Source: Vibrio sp. VB16 (GTDB lineage: Bacteria > Pseudomonadota > Gammaproteobacteria > Enterobacterales > Vibrionaceae). Taken from it: 64,000 nucleotides of DNA. The DNA is taken from the NCBI RefSeq assembly GCF_015594925.2, contig NZ_CP087591.1, positions 992,001-1,056,000 of the forward strand, written 5' to 3'. The position numbers were made by a program, and so were the translations under genes. A model generated the notes under the pieces. That model saw only the letters and a list, made by a program, of their open reading frames with translations. It did not search any database and was not told the DNA's origin. Below, one piece after another: positions 1 through 8,128 of the stretch (the first letter of the stretch is position 1; the number at the start of each line of letters is the position of its first letter).

Positions 1-420
1 AAAACAGAAACACTCCATTTTGTTAAAATGGGTAGCTGCTATGCCCGGAGAGACTGAGGGTACCGCTTGTACAATCGAATCTTGTTTCGACAAATTCTTG
101 GCGAGATACGCCGTTTGTATCACCTGTCCTGGGTGAACTTGGAGCGTTCGAACTTTTGGTTTCATTTGCCAAAGCATACCAGACGGAATGTGAGCCATAA
201 GCTCTACGTCAATAGTTCGAGATAGATCAATAGCCATTCCATGGGGCTGATCTATCGCGACTCTATTCGTCTTTCCATTGATACCTAAAGCATCACACAT
301 GACATCATAAAGAGGCACAAGCGCGTATCCAAAGCCGAACATCGCCACGACGGCAAACAGTAGTTTGGTCGTCAGCGCTTTGTTCGCTTTTTGCTTGTCC
401 TTTTTTTTACCTATTCCCAT
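1..420 (-). CDS. ctaG: Cytochrome c oxidase assembly protein CtaG/Cox11 (3' part missing)
   Basis: The first 140 codons of a minus-strand gene that runs off the left edge. The start ATG is at 418-420, eight bases after the ctaD stop. A lysine-rich N-terminus is followed by one membrane segment (about residues 19-38) and then VPLYDVMCDALG, which is typical of Cox11. The visible part ends in ECFCF, the Cox11 copper-binding cysteine motif. Cox11 delivers copper to the CuB centre of oxidase subunit I at the outer face of the inner membrane. Its place directly after ctaC-ctaD is the usual order in this operon, where the subunit III gene often follows. The identification is firm; only the C-terminus is unseen. 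Confidence 0.95.
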   Translation of the reverse strand, partial: MGIGKKKDKQKANKALTTKLLFAVVAMFGFGYALVPLYDVMCDALGINGKTNRVAIDQPHGMAIDLSRTIDVELMAHIPSGMLWQMKPKVRTLQVHPGQVIQTAYLAKNLSKQDSIVQAVPSVSPGIAATHFNKMECFCF

Positions 421-428
421 GACGACAC

Positions 429-2060
429 CTAATCAATTTTTGGTGGTTGATCAAACGTATGATGAGGGGCAGGGCTAGGGACCGTCCATTCTAGTCCTTC
501 AGCTCTTTCCCACGGTTTTGCAGGTGCTTTCTCTCCGCCTTTTATGCATTTAATGACGACCCAAAGAAATAGCAACTGTGATAGACCAAATGCGAATCCT
601 CCGATGGAAACAATCTGATTCACGTCGGCAAATTGGATAGCGTAGTCGGGTATTCGGCGTGGCATACCGGCAAGACCAAGGAAATGCATCGGGAAGAACA
701 GAATGTTTACCGAGATAAGCGATGTCCAAAAATGCCATAGACTAAGGCGTTGGTTGTACATATTTCCGGTCCATTTTGGTAACCAATAATAGGCCGCTGC
801 CATGATGGAAAATACGGCACCAGAAACCAGAACATAGTGAAAATGGGCGACCACAAAATAGGTGTCGTGATACTGGAAATCTGCCGGAACAATGGCCAAC
901 ATCAACCCAGAAAACCCGCCGATGGTGAACAGAACAATGAATGCGATAGCAAACAACATAGGGGTTTCAAAGGTAAGTGAGCCACGCCACATGGTGGCTA
1001 CCCAGTTGAACACTTTCACACCAGTGGGTACCGAAATCAACATGGTGCAATACATAAAAAACAGTTCAGCAAACACGGGCATACCCGTGGTGAACATATG
1101 GTGTGCCCACACTAAAAATGACATCAATGCGATGCTAACGGTCGCGTAGACCATGGAGTTATAGCCAAATAATTTCTTACCAGAGAAAGCGGGAACAATG
1201 GCGGAAACAATGCCAAAAGAAGGTAGGATCATTATGTACACTTCTGGATGACCAAAGAACCAGAAAATATGTTGGAACATGACTGGGTCACCACCCCCAG
1301 CAGCATCAAAGAAGCTGGTGCCAAAGTACTTATCAGTTAATACCATGGTTACCGCACCCGCTAGCACGGGCATAACGGCAATGAGTAGGAAGGCCGTTAT
1401 CAACCATGTCCACACAAACATCGGCATCTTCATTAGTGTCATGCCCGGCGCGCGCATATTGAAAATGGTGACGATAACGTTGATCGCGCCCATGATAGAA
1501 CTGATACCCATAATATGAACCGAGAAAACAAATAATGCGGTGCTATCAGGGCTATAAGTGGTAGAAAGTGGTGCGTAAAATGTCCAACCAAAGTTCGGAC
1601 CGCCGCCTTCAGTAAAAAGCGATGCCAGCAAGATTAAGAATGCGAAAGGTAATATCCAAAAACTGAGATTATTCATGCGAGGTAGCGCCATATCTGGCGC
1701 ACCGATCATCATTGGGATCATCCAATTGGCTAAGCCAGTAAAAGCCGGCATGACGGCACCAAATACCATGATCAGTCCATGCACCGTCGTCATCTGATTG
1801 AAGAAGTTTGGCTCGACAAGTTGTAACCCCGGCTGAAAAAGTTCTGCACGGATCACCATTGCCATCGCACCACCAATGAAGAACATGGTTAGGCTAAAAA
1901 TAAGATAGAGCGTACCTATGTCTTTGTGGTTGGTTGAAAACACCCACCTGGTCCAACCGCTAGGCGCATGATGGATGTCATGGGAGGATGCGGTATCTGA
2001 CGCCACCAATTCTGATTCGATTGTCGAGCCGATGTTGTTGCTTTCTATAGAAGTTTTCAT
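429..2060 (-). CDS. ctaD: Cytochrome c oxidase subunit I (aa3/caa3 type)
   Basis: Catalytic subunit of the proton-pumping haem-copper oxidase in the inner membrane, 543 residues with about 12 hydrophobic segments. Visible metal and haem ligands are His94 (TTVHGLIMVF), the HPEVY motif at 271-275 with the His-Tyr pair, the His-His pair at 320-321 (CuB), and His406/His408 in VAHFHYVLV (haem a3 and haem a). The length is normal for the family. The start overlaps the ctaC stop by four bases (ATGA), so translation is probably coupled, and ctaG follows after eight bases. It is an A-type oxidase, used mainly under aerobic growth; a quinol oxidase is excluded by the neighbouring CuA subunit. Confidence 0.97.
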   Translation of the reverse strand: MKTSIESNNIGSTIESELVASDTASSHDIHHAPSGWTRWVFSTNHKDIGTLYLIFSLTMFFIGGAMAMVIRAELFQPGLQLVEPNFFNQMTTVHGLIMVFGAVMPAFTGLANWMIPMMIGAPDMALPRMNNLSFWILPFAFLILLASLFTEGGGPNFGWTFYAPLSTTYSPDSTALFVFSVHIMGISSIMGAINVIVTIFNMRAPGMTLMKMPMFVWTWLITAFLLIAVMPVLAGAVTMVLTDKYFGTSFFDAAGGGDPVMFQHIFWFFGHPEVYIMILPSFGIVSAIVPAFSGKKLFGYNSMVYATVSIALMSFLVWAHHMFTTGMPVFAELFFMYCTMLISVPTGVKVFNWVATMWRGSLTFETPMLFAIAFIVLFTIGGFSGLMLAIVPADFQYHDTYFVVAHFHYVLVSGAVFSIMAAAYYWLPKWTGNMYNQRLSLWHFWTSLISVNILFFPMHFLGLAGMPRRIPDYAIQFADVNQIVSIGGFAFGLSQLLFLWVVIKCIKGGEKAPAKPWERAEGLEWTVPSPAPHHTFDQPPKID

Positions 2061-3259
2061 TGCTCTTCCTCCGAATTTTTATCTGCTTCAGCTGGATTCT
2101 TAAATGCATTGATATCGGAAGCCTGAATCACGTCACCTGTTTTGTTGTCCCAAGCATTACGCTGGTAAGTGATAACGGCAGCGATTTCTTGATCGGTGAG
2201 TTGAAGAGCAAATGCTTGCATAGCGGTGCCGGAGCGCCCATTAACGATGGTGTCAATGTGGAGAGAAATATCACCTGTAGCGATAGGACTTCCATTGATA
2301 GCAGGGAACACGGCAGGCAGACCCATTCCATTTGGTTGGTGGCATACTGAGCAGCGTTCCAGATATACTTTTTCACCTATGCTCATGAGTTGATCTAATG
2401 GCATATTGTTTGCCAATGCTTTGGCAGCCTCGATTTTTTGGCGTTCGACGTCCTGACGTTTACCTAATAACCATTGTTCGTAGTCATCTTCCTCCATCGC
2501 GTGAACGACGATAGGCATAAAGCCGTGGGCTTGGCCGCAAAGTTCTGCGCACTGGCCGCGATAGATGCCGGGTTTATCAATTTTTGTCCATGCCTCATTG
2601 ATGAAGCCGGGTACGGTGTCTTTTTTTACTGCAAAATCTGGCACCCACCATGAATGGATAACGTCGTCGGAAGTGAGTAAAAAACGGATTTTTTTATTGA
2701 TAGGTAAGACGAGTGGATTGTTAACTTCAAGTAGATAATTCGCCCCTTTCTCTTTAATGCCGTCAATTTCGTCTGAAGAGGTGGCGAGTAAGCTGAAGAA
2801 CTCAATTTCTTCACCAAAGTAGCTATAGTGCCATTTCCATTGCGAACCTGTGATCTTTATAGTCAAGTCTGATTTGCTTGTATCTTCCATTGCAATCAGT
2901 GTTTTGGTTGCAGGAATCGCCATCGCGATCAAAATGATAACAGGGATAACTGTCCATATAATCTCGACCTTTGTGCTTTCATGAAAGTCGGCAGCGACAG
3001 CGCCTTTAGATTTACGGTGATTAAAAATGGCGTAGAACATCGCACCGAACACAACAAAAGCAATGGCACAGCATATATAGAAGATCAACATATGCAATTC
3101 ATACACTTTGCCGCTGATGTCTGTCACACCTTGTGTCATGTTGAGTGAAGTCTGAGCTAATGCTTTAACTGGTAGCGAGAGTAAAAGTAAGTAAATGAAC
3201 AATTTTCGGACAGTAGCTAGTTGATGCAAACGATATCCCCCCATCTTAGTCGAGTGCAT
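2057..3259 (-). CDS. ctaC: Cytochrome c oxidase subunit II with fused C-terminal cytochrome c domain
   Basis: A 400-residue electron-entry subunit. It has an N-terminal signal/membrane segment (about 18-35) and two membrane helices (about 55-80 and 100-117). The periplasmic CuA domain carries C-A-E-L-C-G-Q-A-H at 237-245. After a charged linker comes a class I cytochrome c domain with CSVCH (303-307) and the probable haem Met347 (GTAMQAF). The fused haem domain makes this a caa3-type enzyme. A second in-frame ATG five codons downstream is an equally possible start. It is the first gene of the ctaC-ctaD-ctaG operon and is divergent from the PTS gene at 3872. Confidence 0.95.
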   Translation of the reverse strand: MHSTKMGGYRLHQLATVRKLFIYLLLLSLPVKALAQTSLNMTQGVTDISGKVYELHMLIFYICCAIAFVVFGAMFYAIFNHRKSKGAVAADFHESTKVEIIWTVIPVIILIAMAIPATKTLIAMEDTSKSDLTIKITGSQWKWHYSYFGEEIEFFSLLATSSDEIDGIKEKGANYLLEVNNPLVLPINKKIRFLLTSDDVIHSWWVPDFAVKKDTVPGFINEAWTKIDKPGIYRGQCAELCGQAHGFMPIVVHAMEEDDYEQWLLGKRQDVERQKIEAAKALANNMPLDQLMSIGEKVYLERCSVCHQPNGMGLPAVFPAINGSPIATGDISLHIDTIVNGRSGTAMQAFALQLTDQEIAAVITYQRNAWDNKTGDVIQASDINAFKNPAEADKNSEEEQ

Positions 3260-3589
3260 CCCACGTCAATCTTTGATGATAACGCTGGAAACATACTGCA
3301 CTGGTTGTAATTGTTATGATTATGTTAATGAATGCTAGTTTGATAATAGGAATTGTTCAAGGTGACAGAGTAAATTGCCGTCGCAATTATTGTGTTATCG
3401 AGAGCAACATTTGTGTGCTTTTTTTTTGAGTAAAAATTTAATATTAACTACCTTTTTTTTCAATTCGTTTTAGAAAGTAGATCGTATAAAATGAATAGAA
3501 GTTATTTTCATTCTGTAATAAAAAGCAGAATAAAAGTAAGATTTGATGGTAATATTCTTTATAAACAAATAGTTAAAAATAAACATGAC

Positions 3590-3640
3590 TTGTATTTCTT
3601 GTATTGACATCGTAATTTCTTTGTATTATTTGGTTGTATT
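3590..3640. promoter_or_regulatory. Cluster of four TTGTATT motifs upstream of the PTS EIIBC gene
   Basis: TTGTATT occurs at 3590-3596, 3599-3605, 3621-3627 and 3634-3640. The same half-site builds the perfect palindrome ATACAAATTTGTAT in the mngR/EIIA promoter region (31543-31556). This suggests, but does not prove, that the MngR-type repressor also acts here. The region is A+T rich, so chance matches are possible. The rest of the 612-base gap between ctaC and the EIIBC gene holds a CRP-like site, a short dyad at 3743-3764 (TGAGTAAGTC-GT-GACTAACTCA) and presumably both promoters. Confidence 0.4.
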
Positions 3641-3691
3641 AAAGTGGTCGCATTTAAAGTAATACATTTATAATACATAAAATAACTCTTA

Positions 3692-3707
3692 TGTGATAAC
3701 TATCACG
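3692..3707. promoter_or_regulatory. CRP-cAMP binding site (predicted)
   Basis: TGTGA-TAACTA-TCACG matches the consensus TGTGA-N6-TCACA at 9 of 10 positions with correct spacing. It lies about 165 bases before the EIIBC start, consistent with catabolite control of a PTS sugar system. Confidence 0.65.
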
Positions 3708-3871
3708 GAAAGTTAGGACAAATAGTACGAATATATAGCTACTGAGTAAGTCGTGACTAACTCATATATTTCTGAAATAGTTGTGTACCTCTTCTAAAGA
3801 GATTGAAAGGGCCATCAATAAAGTTCGCAACTAATACGAGACGATAGAGAGACGAGATAAAGGATAACAAG

Positions 3872-5383
3872 ATGAAAATCTTAGCAATTACTGCATGTAC
3901 TGCTGGGGTCGCTCATACTTATATGGCGGCTAAAACGTTAGAAAAAAAAGCGAAAGCGCGCGGTTATGATATTAAAGTAGAAAAACAAGGTGCTAACGGT
4001 ATTGATGACCGCATCACGGCACAAGATATCGCTGAAGCTTCAGGTATCATTTTCGCCACAGATGTTGGTGTAGCGGAAATGGAACGTTTTGAAGGGCTGA
4101 TATCTGTTCAAGGTAAAGTTAAAGACGGTGTCAAGAAAGCGGATGCAATGATTGATGCTCTGGTACAAAAAATTGAAGCAGCAGGTGGTGAAGCCTCTAA
4201 AGTTACTAGCGCTTCTACCGTGGCATTTGATGAGTCTGATGATAGCAATAGTAACTTCGTTGTTAAGTTCTTAAAAAATTGGTACAAGGGCGCACTATCT
4301 GGTGTATCTCACATTATCCCTCTTGTTATTATTGGCGGCCTTTGTGTTGGTTTACTCAATCTTTTTTATGGTTACGACTATACCCACCTTTACAACCTCA
4401 CAAGTGAACAGATTGCTGACAAAGAATTCATGGGTGACTTTGCAACCACACACCAAGGCATTGTTCACTATCTATACTACATTGCACTAAAAGCATTTAA
4501 TCCACTGTTGATTTGTGTTCTTGCTGCATTTACTGCCTACGGTATGGTAGGTAAACCCGGCCTAGCGCCAGGCTTCGTTGGTGGTTATGTTGCCGTGGGT
4601 GGCACTTTCGGTAAACTAACGATCGTTAGTGGTGGTTTCATTGGTGGTCTTGTTGCGGGTGCAGCCGCCGCATTGTTTGTTATGCTTGTCCGTCAAATCA
4701 AGGTACCTCAAGTACTAGAATCAGTTAAGATTCTTATTATTACTCCGCTTGTTGCTGGCGTACTAACGATTCTATTCATGCTAGTCGGGCCTGGTAAGTT
4801 CTTTGCGTTCCTAAACACTTCTTTAGCTGATTGGCTAAACGTAATGAGCGGTTCTAACCTACTCATCCTTGGCTTCATCCTCGGTTGTATGTCTAACCTT
4901 GATATGGGTGGTCCAATTAACAAAGCCGCCTACCTATTCTGTATTGGTGCCGGTACAAACGGTAACACTGAGTTCTACGCCGCGTTTACTGCCGCAAAAT
5001 GTATCCCCGGTATGTCTCTTGGTATCATGGCGATTACACTCCCTCGCTTCTTCGACAAAGAAGATCGTCTTGCAGGTCCATCTACCGCAATTCTAGGTTT
5101 CTGCGGTATTACGGAAGGTGCAATCCCTTACGCTGTTAAAGACCCAATGCGCATTATCCCTGCTCATATGATTGGTGGTGGTGTTGCGGCTGCTCTTATT
5201 CTTTCATCCAAGATCCAAATCGGCACGATTGCAGGTGGTGCGGTGTTCATGCTACCTGTAATTAGCGAGCCTATGGCATGGTTAACCTACTTTATCATCG
5301 GTGTTGCCGTTTCTATGGGCCTCACTATCGCTCTTAAAATGGTGGGTAAACAAGGTAAGGTAAAAGTAAAAGCACAAGCGTAA
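3872..5383 (+). CDS. PTS fructose-family EIIBC component, probable mannosylglycerate permease
   Basis: A 503-residue PTS permease that imports and phosphorylates its sugar at the inner membrane. The EIIB domain (1-100) has the phosphocysteine Cys9 in ITACTAGVAHTYMA. A short acidic linker leads to an EIIC domain (about 130-490) with many membrane helices and GITEGAIP at 412-419. EIIA is absent, so an outside EIIA must serve it. From memory, the best E. coli counterpart over both domains is MngA (shared VEKQGANGI and DLGGPVNKAAY-like blocks). A lone MngA-type EIIA lies next to mngB at 31704. The start has a good AAAGGA ribosome site. The specificity is inferred; a fructose or other fructose-family substrate is the alternative. 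Confidence 0.85.
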   Translation: MKILAITACTAGVAHTYMAAKTLEKKAKARGYDIKVEKQGANGIDDRITAQDIAEASGIIFATDVGVAEMERFEGLISVQGKVKDGVKKADAMIDALVQKIEAAGGEASKVTSASTVAFDESDDSNSNFVVKFLKNWYKGALSGVSHIIPLVIIGGLCVGLLNLFYGYDYTHLYNLTSEQIADKEFMGDFATTHQGIVHYLYYIALKAFNPLLICVLAAFTAYGMVGKPGLAPGFVGGYVAVGGTFGKLTIVSGGFIGGLVAGAAAALFVMLVRQIKVPQVLESVKILIITPLVAGVLTILFMLVGPGKFFAFLNTSLADWLNVMSGSNLLILGFILGCMSNLDMGGPINKAAYLFCIGAGTNGNTEFYAAFTAAKCIPGMSLGIMAITLPRFFDKEDRLAGPSTAILGFCGITEGAIPYAVKDPMRIIPAHMIGGGVAAALILSSKIQIGTIAGGAVFMLPVISEPMAWLTYFIIGVAVSMGLTIALKMVGKQGKVKVKAQA

Positions 5384-5450
5384 TAAAGACATTTGGCATT
5401 ATCGGCACTCATTGACTCATTGTCTTGTGCTTTCAATAGTGTGCCTACTG

Positions 5451-5476
5451 CCCATCCTTTCGGATGGGTTTTTTTT
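5451..5476 (+). terminator. Rho-independent terminator of the EIIBC gene
   Basis: CCCATCC-TTTC-GGATGGG is a perfect 7-bp stem followed by eight T. It lies 68 bases after the EIIBC stop. Confidence 0.92.
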
Positions 5477-5647
5477 ATAAGTATAAAGGTAAAATTTACA
5501 CGAGCAGTTACGACATCTGCTAAAAAGATTGGTTAATAACGTTATATTATTTCTCATAGTGTACTTGCAACATTGTTCCTTTTGTTAGCGACAAAGAGGC
5601 ATTAGATAATGATTAATTATTAGGGGAATTGATCTTAATAGTCAAAA

Positions 5648-5663
5648 TGTTAATTAAATCACA
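5648..5663. promoter_or_regulatory. CRP-cAMP binding site (predicted) of the aldonate locus
   Basis: TGTTA-ATTAAA-TCACA matches TGTGA-N6-TCACA at 9 of 10 positions. It lies 25 bases before a TGTA-T-TACA dyad and upstream of the GntR-type regulator gene, which fits carbon-source control. Confidence 0.5.
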
Positions 5664-5687
5664 AATTTATCCTGTCAAATGCTTACC

Positions 5688-5699
5688 ATGTATTACAAG
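5688..5699. promoter_or_regulatory. DgoR-type operator (predicted), regulator promoter
   Basis: ATGTATTACAAG contains the dyad TGTA-T-TACA. The reverse strand reads CTTGTAATACAT, almost the same as the perfect dyad in front of dgoK (6509-6523). It lies 37 bases before the regulator start, so autoregulation is likely. As I recall it, E. coli DgoR also binds a TTGTA...TACAA inverted repeat. Confidence 0.55.
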
Positions 5700-5709
5700 A
5701 AGCAAACAC

Positions 5710-5735
5710 ATGAATACAACAAATGAATACAACAA
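5710..5735 (+). repeat. Two perfect 13-bp tandem repeats ending at the regulator start codon
   Basis: ATGAATACAACAA occurs twice in tandem (5710-5722, 5723-5735), immediately followed by the ATG of the regulator. Each repeat begins with an ATG in a different frame. These open 9- and 8-codon reading frames, and the first overlaps the regulator start. No Shine-Dalgarno sequence is visible before 5736. Confidence 0.85.
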
Positions 5736-6452
5736 ATGACGGAATCTAAATCAAAACTAGCTATAAACCAGATTGTTTATGACATTCTAAAAGAAAACAT
5801 TCCAGCTGGGTCATTTTTAAAAGGCGAAAATGAATTAGCGCAATCTTTAGGTGTTTCAAGAACTTCAATTCGAAGTGCATTGCAAACTCTGGCGAGTAAA
5901 GGCTTGATCACTATAACGCCAAAAGTTGGTAGTGTGGCGAATTTACCTGATGTATGGAATTGGCTAGATCATGACGTATTACGTTGGGTTACACAGTATA
6001 AAGAATCGGATACTTTTATCCCTCATTTATTAGAAGTTCGTTTGATGGTTGAACCAAATGCGGCAGCGTTAGCAGCATTGAACGCGACTGGAGATAATCT
6101 TGCAGCTCTTGAAAAAAGTTACAATATGATGGCTTCTGGCCTGAAACAAGAAAATAGAGCGCAAATCAACATTGGTGACATAGAGTTCCATAAACAACTT
6201 TTGCAGGCTACTAAGAATCCATTTTTGATATCGCTGGGCGATGCGTTAACGACTACGATGGAAGTTTCTTTTTCTAGAACATTGGAACAGAACGTAATTT
6301 TGAGTAAACCAGCACTTAATGATCACTTTCGTGTGATGGACGCAGTTAGGATGCGTAAACCGCAACTAGCCAGAGACACGATGAGGGGAATTATTATGGA
6401 TTCCATCGCTAAGACAACAAAAGTATTGAGTAGTAGCGACTATATAAAATAA
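5736..6452 (+). CDS. dgoR: FadR-type GntR regulator, DgoR-like
   Basis: A 238-residue DNA-binding repressor. The N-terminal winged helix-turn-helix (about 8-75) contains ENELAQSLGVSRTSIRSALQ. The C-terminal FCD domain (about 90-225) has metal-ligand-like residues in GDIEFHKQLL and NDHFRVMDAV. The WNWLDHDVLRWV segment and the overall layout resemble E. coli DgoR from memory. It precedes the dgoK-dgoA-TRAP-dgoD genes in the same direction, and matching dyads lie before both its own gene and dgoK. It probably represses the locus until galactonate or a related aldonate binds. The start lacks a clear ribosome site (see the tandem repeat). An alternative name would be a generic FadR-family sugar-acid regulator. 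Confidence 0.8.
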   Translation: MTESKSKLAINQIVYDILKENIPAGSFLKGENELAQSLGVSRTSIRSALQTLASKGLITITPKVGSVANLPDVWNWLDHDVLRWVTQYKESDTFIPHLLEVRLMVEPNAAALAALNATGDNLAALEKSYNMMASGLKQENRAQINIGDIEFHKQLLQATKNPFLISLGDALTTTMEVSFSRTLEQNVILSKPALNDHFRVMDAVRMRKPQLARDTMRGIIMDSIAKTTKVLSSSDYIK

Positions 6453-6464
6453 ACAGAAATAAAT

Positions 6465-6498
6465 TAAACGCTGCGATGATTACTATCGTGGTCGTTTA
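6465..6498 (+). terminator. Hairpin between regulator and dgoK
   Basis: TAAACG (6465-6470) pairs with CGTTTA (6493-6498). Inside it GCGAT can pair with ATCGT around GATTACT. It is followed by TTTAAT, a weak U-tract, so it may be a weak terminator or attenuator of the regulator transcript. Confidence 0.4.
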
Positions 6499-6508
6499 GT
6501 TTAATAGC

Positions 6509-6523
6509 CCTTGTAATACAAGG
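6509..6523. promoter_or_regulatory. DgoR-type operator (predicted), dgoK promoter
   Basis: CCTTGTA-A-TACAAGG is a perfect dyad with 7-bp arms, 35 bases before the dgoK start. It shares its core with the site at 5688-5699. Confidence 0.65.
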
Positions 6524-6558
6524 TGAACATTCAGGTAATACATAAAGAGAAGGTTGGA

Positions 6559-7455
6559 ATGGAAACTAATTGGATTGCTGTAGATTGGGGAACGACAAAT
6601 TTTAGGGCCTTTTTAATGTCCGTTAACGGTGAATGCATAGATACAATCGAACAACCAAGGGGGTTGCTATCTGTTGAGCAAGGTCAGTATCCGTCGATAT
6701 TTGACGGATTAATAGAGCGCTGGACCCAAAGTTTCGGGTCATTACCGGTAATCATGGCTGGTATGGTTGGTTCACAGCAGGGTTGGCTCGAAGTCCCTTA
6801 CGTTTGTGCTCCCGCTTCAGTAAATGATCTTCTTGAAAACATTCATGAGGTAGAACTTCTCTCTGGCAACAAAGGTAAGATTGTATCGGGTGTAAGTTAT
6901 GAGAATGGCTTTGGTAGTTTTGAGGTAATGCGAGGTGAAGAAGTTCAATTGATCGGACTAAGCGAAATAGTCCAACAAGATTTTACTGCAATTTTATATG
7001 GCACTCATAGTAAGCACGCATACTGGCAGAATGGAAAACTAGATCGTTATTCAACAATAATGACCGGAGAGCTATATTCAATATTGACCGACCATAGTAT
7101 TTTGAGCAAATCATTACCTGAACAGAAATTTAATGAAGAGAGCTTTATTAGAGGCATAGATATAGGTAAAAATCATCCTCTAAATCATGTTTTGTTTAGC
7201 GCAAGAACGTTAAGGCTATTTAAAAAAATAGAAGAGTGTCACGTTCATTGTTATATCTCAGGAATGCTTATAGGTCATGAGTTTTCTTGCGTTGATGCAT
7301 CTGAAAAGCTTTATTTAATTGGATCTAAAAAACTGTCAGACATTTATACTATCTCATTAAATCACCTAAATATTAAATTTGAAGTTATTAATGGTGACGA
7401 CTGTTTTTTGAAGGGTATGAATAAAATATATAACAATGGGAATAACAATGAATAG
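6559..7455 (+). CDS. dgoK: 2-dehydro-3-deoxygalactonokinase
   Basis: Phosphorylates 2-keto-3-deoxygalactonate with ATP in the cytoplasm, the second step of the De Ley-Doudoroff galactonate route. The protein has 298 residues from the ATG at 6559, chosen because AGAGAAGG lies at the right distance; an upstream in-frame GTG at 6523 would overlap the operator. Family motifs are WIAVDWGTTNFRAF at the N-terminus, VIMAGMVGS, the MRGEEVQLIG block, YGTHSKH and IMTGELY. E. coli DgoK is about 292 residues, so the length fits. The gene overlaps dgoA by eight bases, so the two are probably translated together. Confidence 0.92.
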   Translation: METNWIAVDWGTTNFRAFLMSVNGECIDTIEQPRGLLSVEQGQYPSIFDGLIERWTQSFGSLPVIMAGMVGSQQGWLEVPYVCAPASVNDLLENIHEVELLSGNKGKIVSGVSYENGFGSFEVMRGEEVQLIGLSEIVQQDFTAILYGTHSKHAYWQNGKLDRYSTIMTGELYSILTDHSILSKSLPEQKFNEESFIRGIDIGKNHPLNHVLFSARTLRLFKKIEECHVHCYISGMLIGHEFSCVDASEKLYLIGSKKLSDIYTISLNHLNIKFEVINGDDCFLKGMNKIYNNGNNNE

Positions 7456-8110
7456 TGACCAACTAAGAAAAAACCTATGGTTTAAAGAACTGCCATTAAT
7501 TGCAATTTTACGTGGTGTCGAACCAAGCGAAGTGTTGGATATGGCTGAGGTTTTAATTGACAACGGTTTTCGCTTTATTGAAGTGCCATTGAACTCACCT
7601 AAAGCAATATTTAGCATTGAGAAATTGGTGGAAAAGTATGGAGATAAAGCTTTTATTGGGGCAGGGACAGTGACGGATATCGAGAAACTAAAACCTGTTC
7701 TTCAAACTGGTGCCAAATTAATTGTGACACCCAACATGAATCCAGATGTTATTCGTTTGGCAAGGACACATGATTGCGTGGTTTTTTCAGGAGTACAAAC
7801 TGCAACAGAAGCGTTTTCAGCGGTAGATTGTGGCGTTACAGCATTAAAATTCTTTCCAGCGGAACTTATTCAACCATTAGGGGTGAAAGCGATCAAATCA
7901 GTATTACCATCTGAAGTGATCTGCTGTCCCACTGGAGGTATTGAAGCAAACTCTGAACAGATGAAATCTTACTTAGAAGTGGGTGCAGATGGTTTCGGTT
8001 TAGGGTCAGCTTTGTATAAAAAGGGTATGAAGCCCTTAGAGTTAAATATACGTGCTAAAGCGTATAGAGATAGTTGGAACAATATACAACACATAACACA
8101 TAACACATAA
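7448..8110 (+). CDS. dgoA: 2-dehydro-3-deoxy-6-phosphogalactonate aldolase
   Basis: Cleaves KDPGal to pyruvate and glyceraldehyde 3-phosphate; it belongs to the class I KDPG/KHG aldolase family. The protein has 220 residues with FIEVPLNSP, GAGTVTD (with the preceding substrate-binding loop), VTPNMNP, the Schiff-base lysine in LKFFPAE, and PTGGIE. An ATG at 7436 would add four residues, but GGGA before 7448 favours the later start. The slightly longer C-terminal tail than E. coli DgoA (about 205) is unremarkable. It is the partner of dgoK, with which it overlaps. A KDPG aldolase for gluconate is the alternative, made unlikely by the neighbours. Confidence 0.9.
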   Translation: MNSDQLRKNLWFKELPLIAILRGVEPSEVLDMAEVLIDNGFRFIEVPLNSPKAIFSIEKLVEKYGDKAFIGAGTVTDIEKLKPVLQTGAKLIVTPNMNPDVIRLARTHDCVVFSGVQTATEAFSAVDCGVTALKFFPAELIQPLGVKAIKSVLPSEVICCPTGGIEANSEQMKSYLEVGADGFGLGSALYKKGMKPLELNIRAKAYRDSWNNIQHITHNT

Positions 8111-8128
8111 AAATTAAAAGGTTACCCT

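Noticed and set aside
6523..6558. GTG start for dgoK at 6523
   Set aside because: It begins on the last base of the operator dyad and lacks a ribosome site; ATG 6559 has one and gives the family N-terminus.
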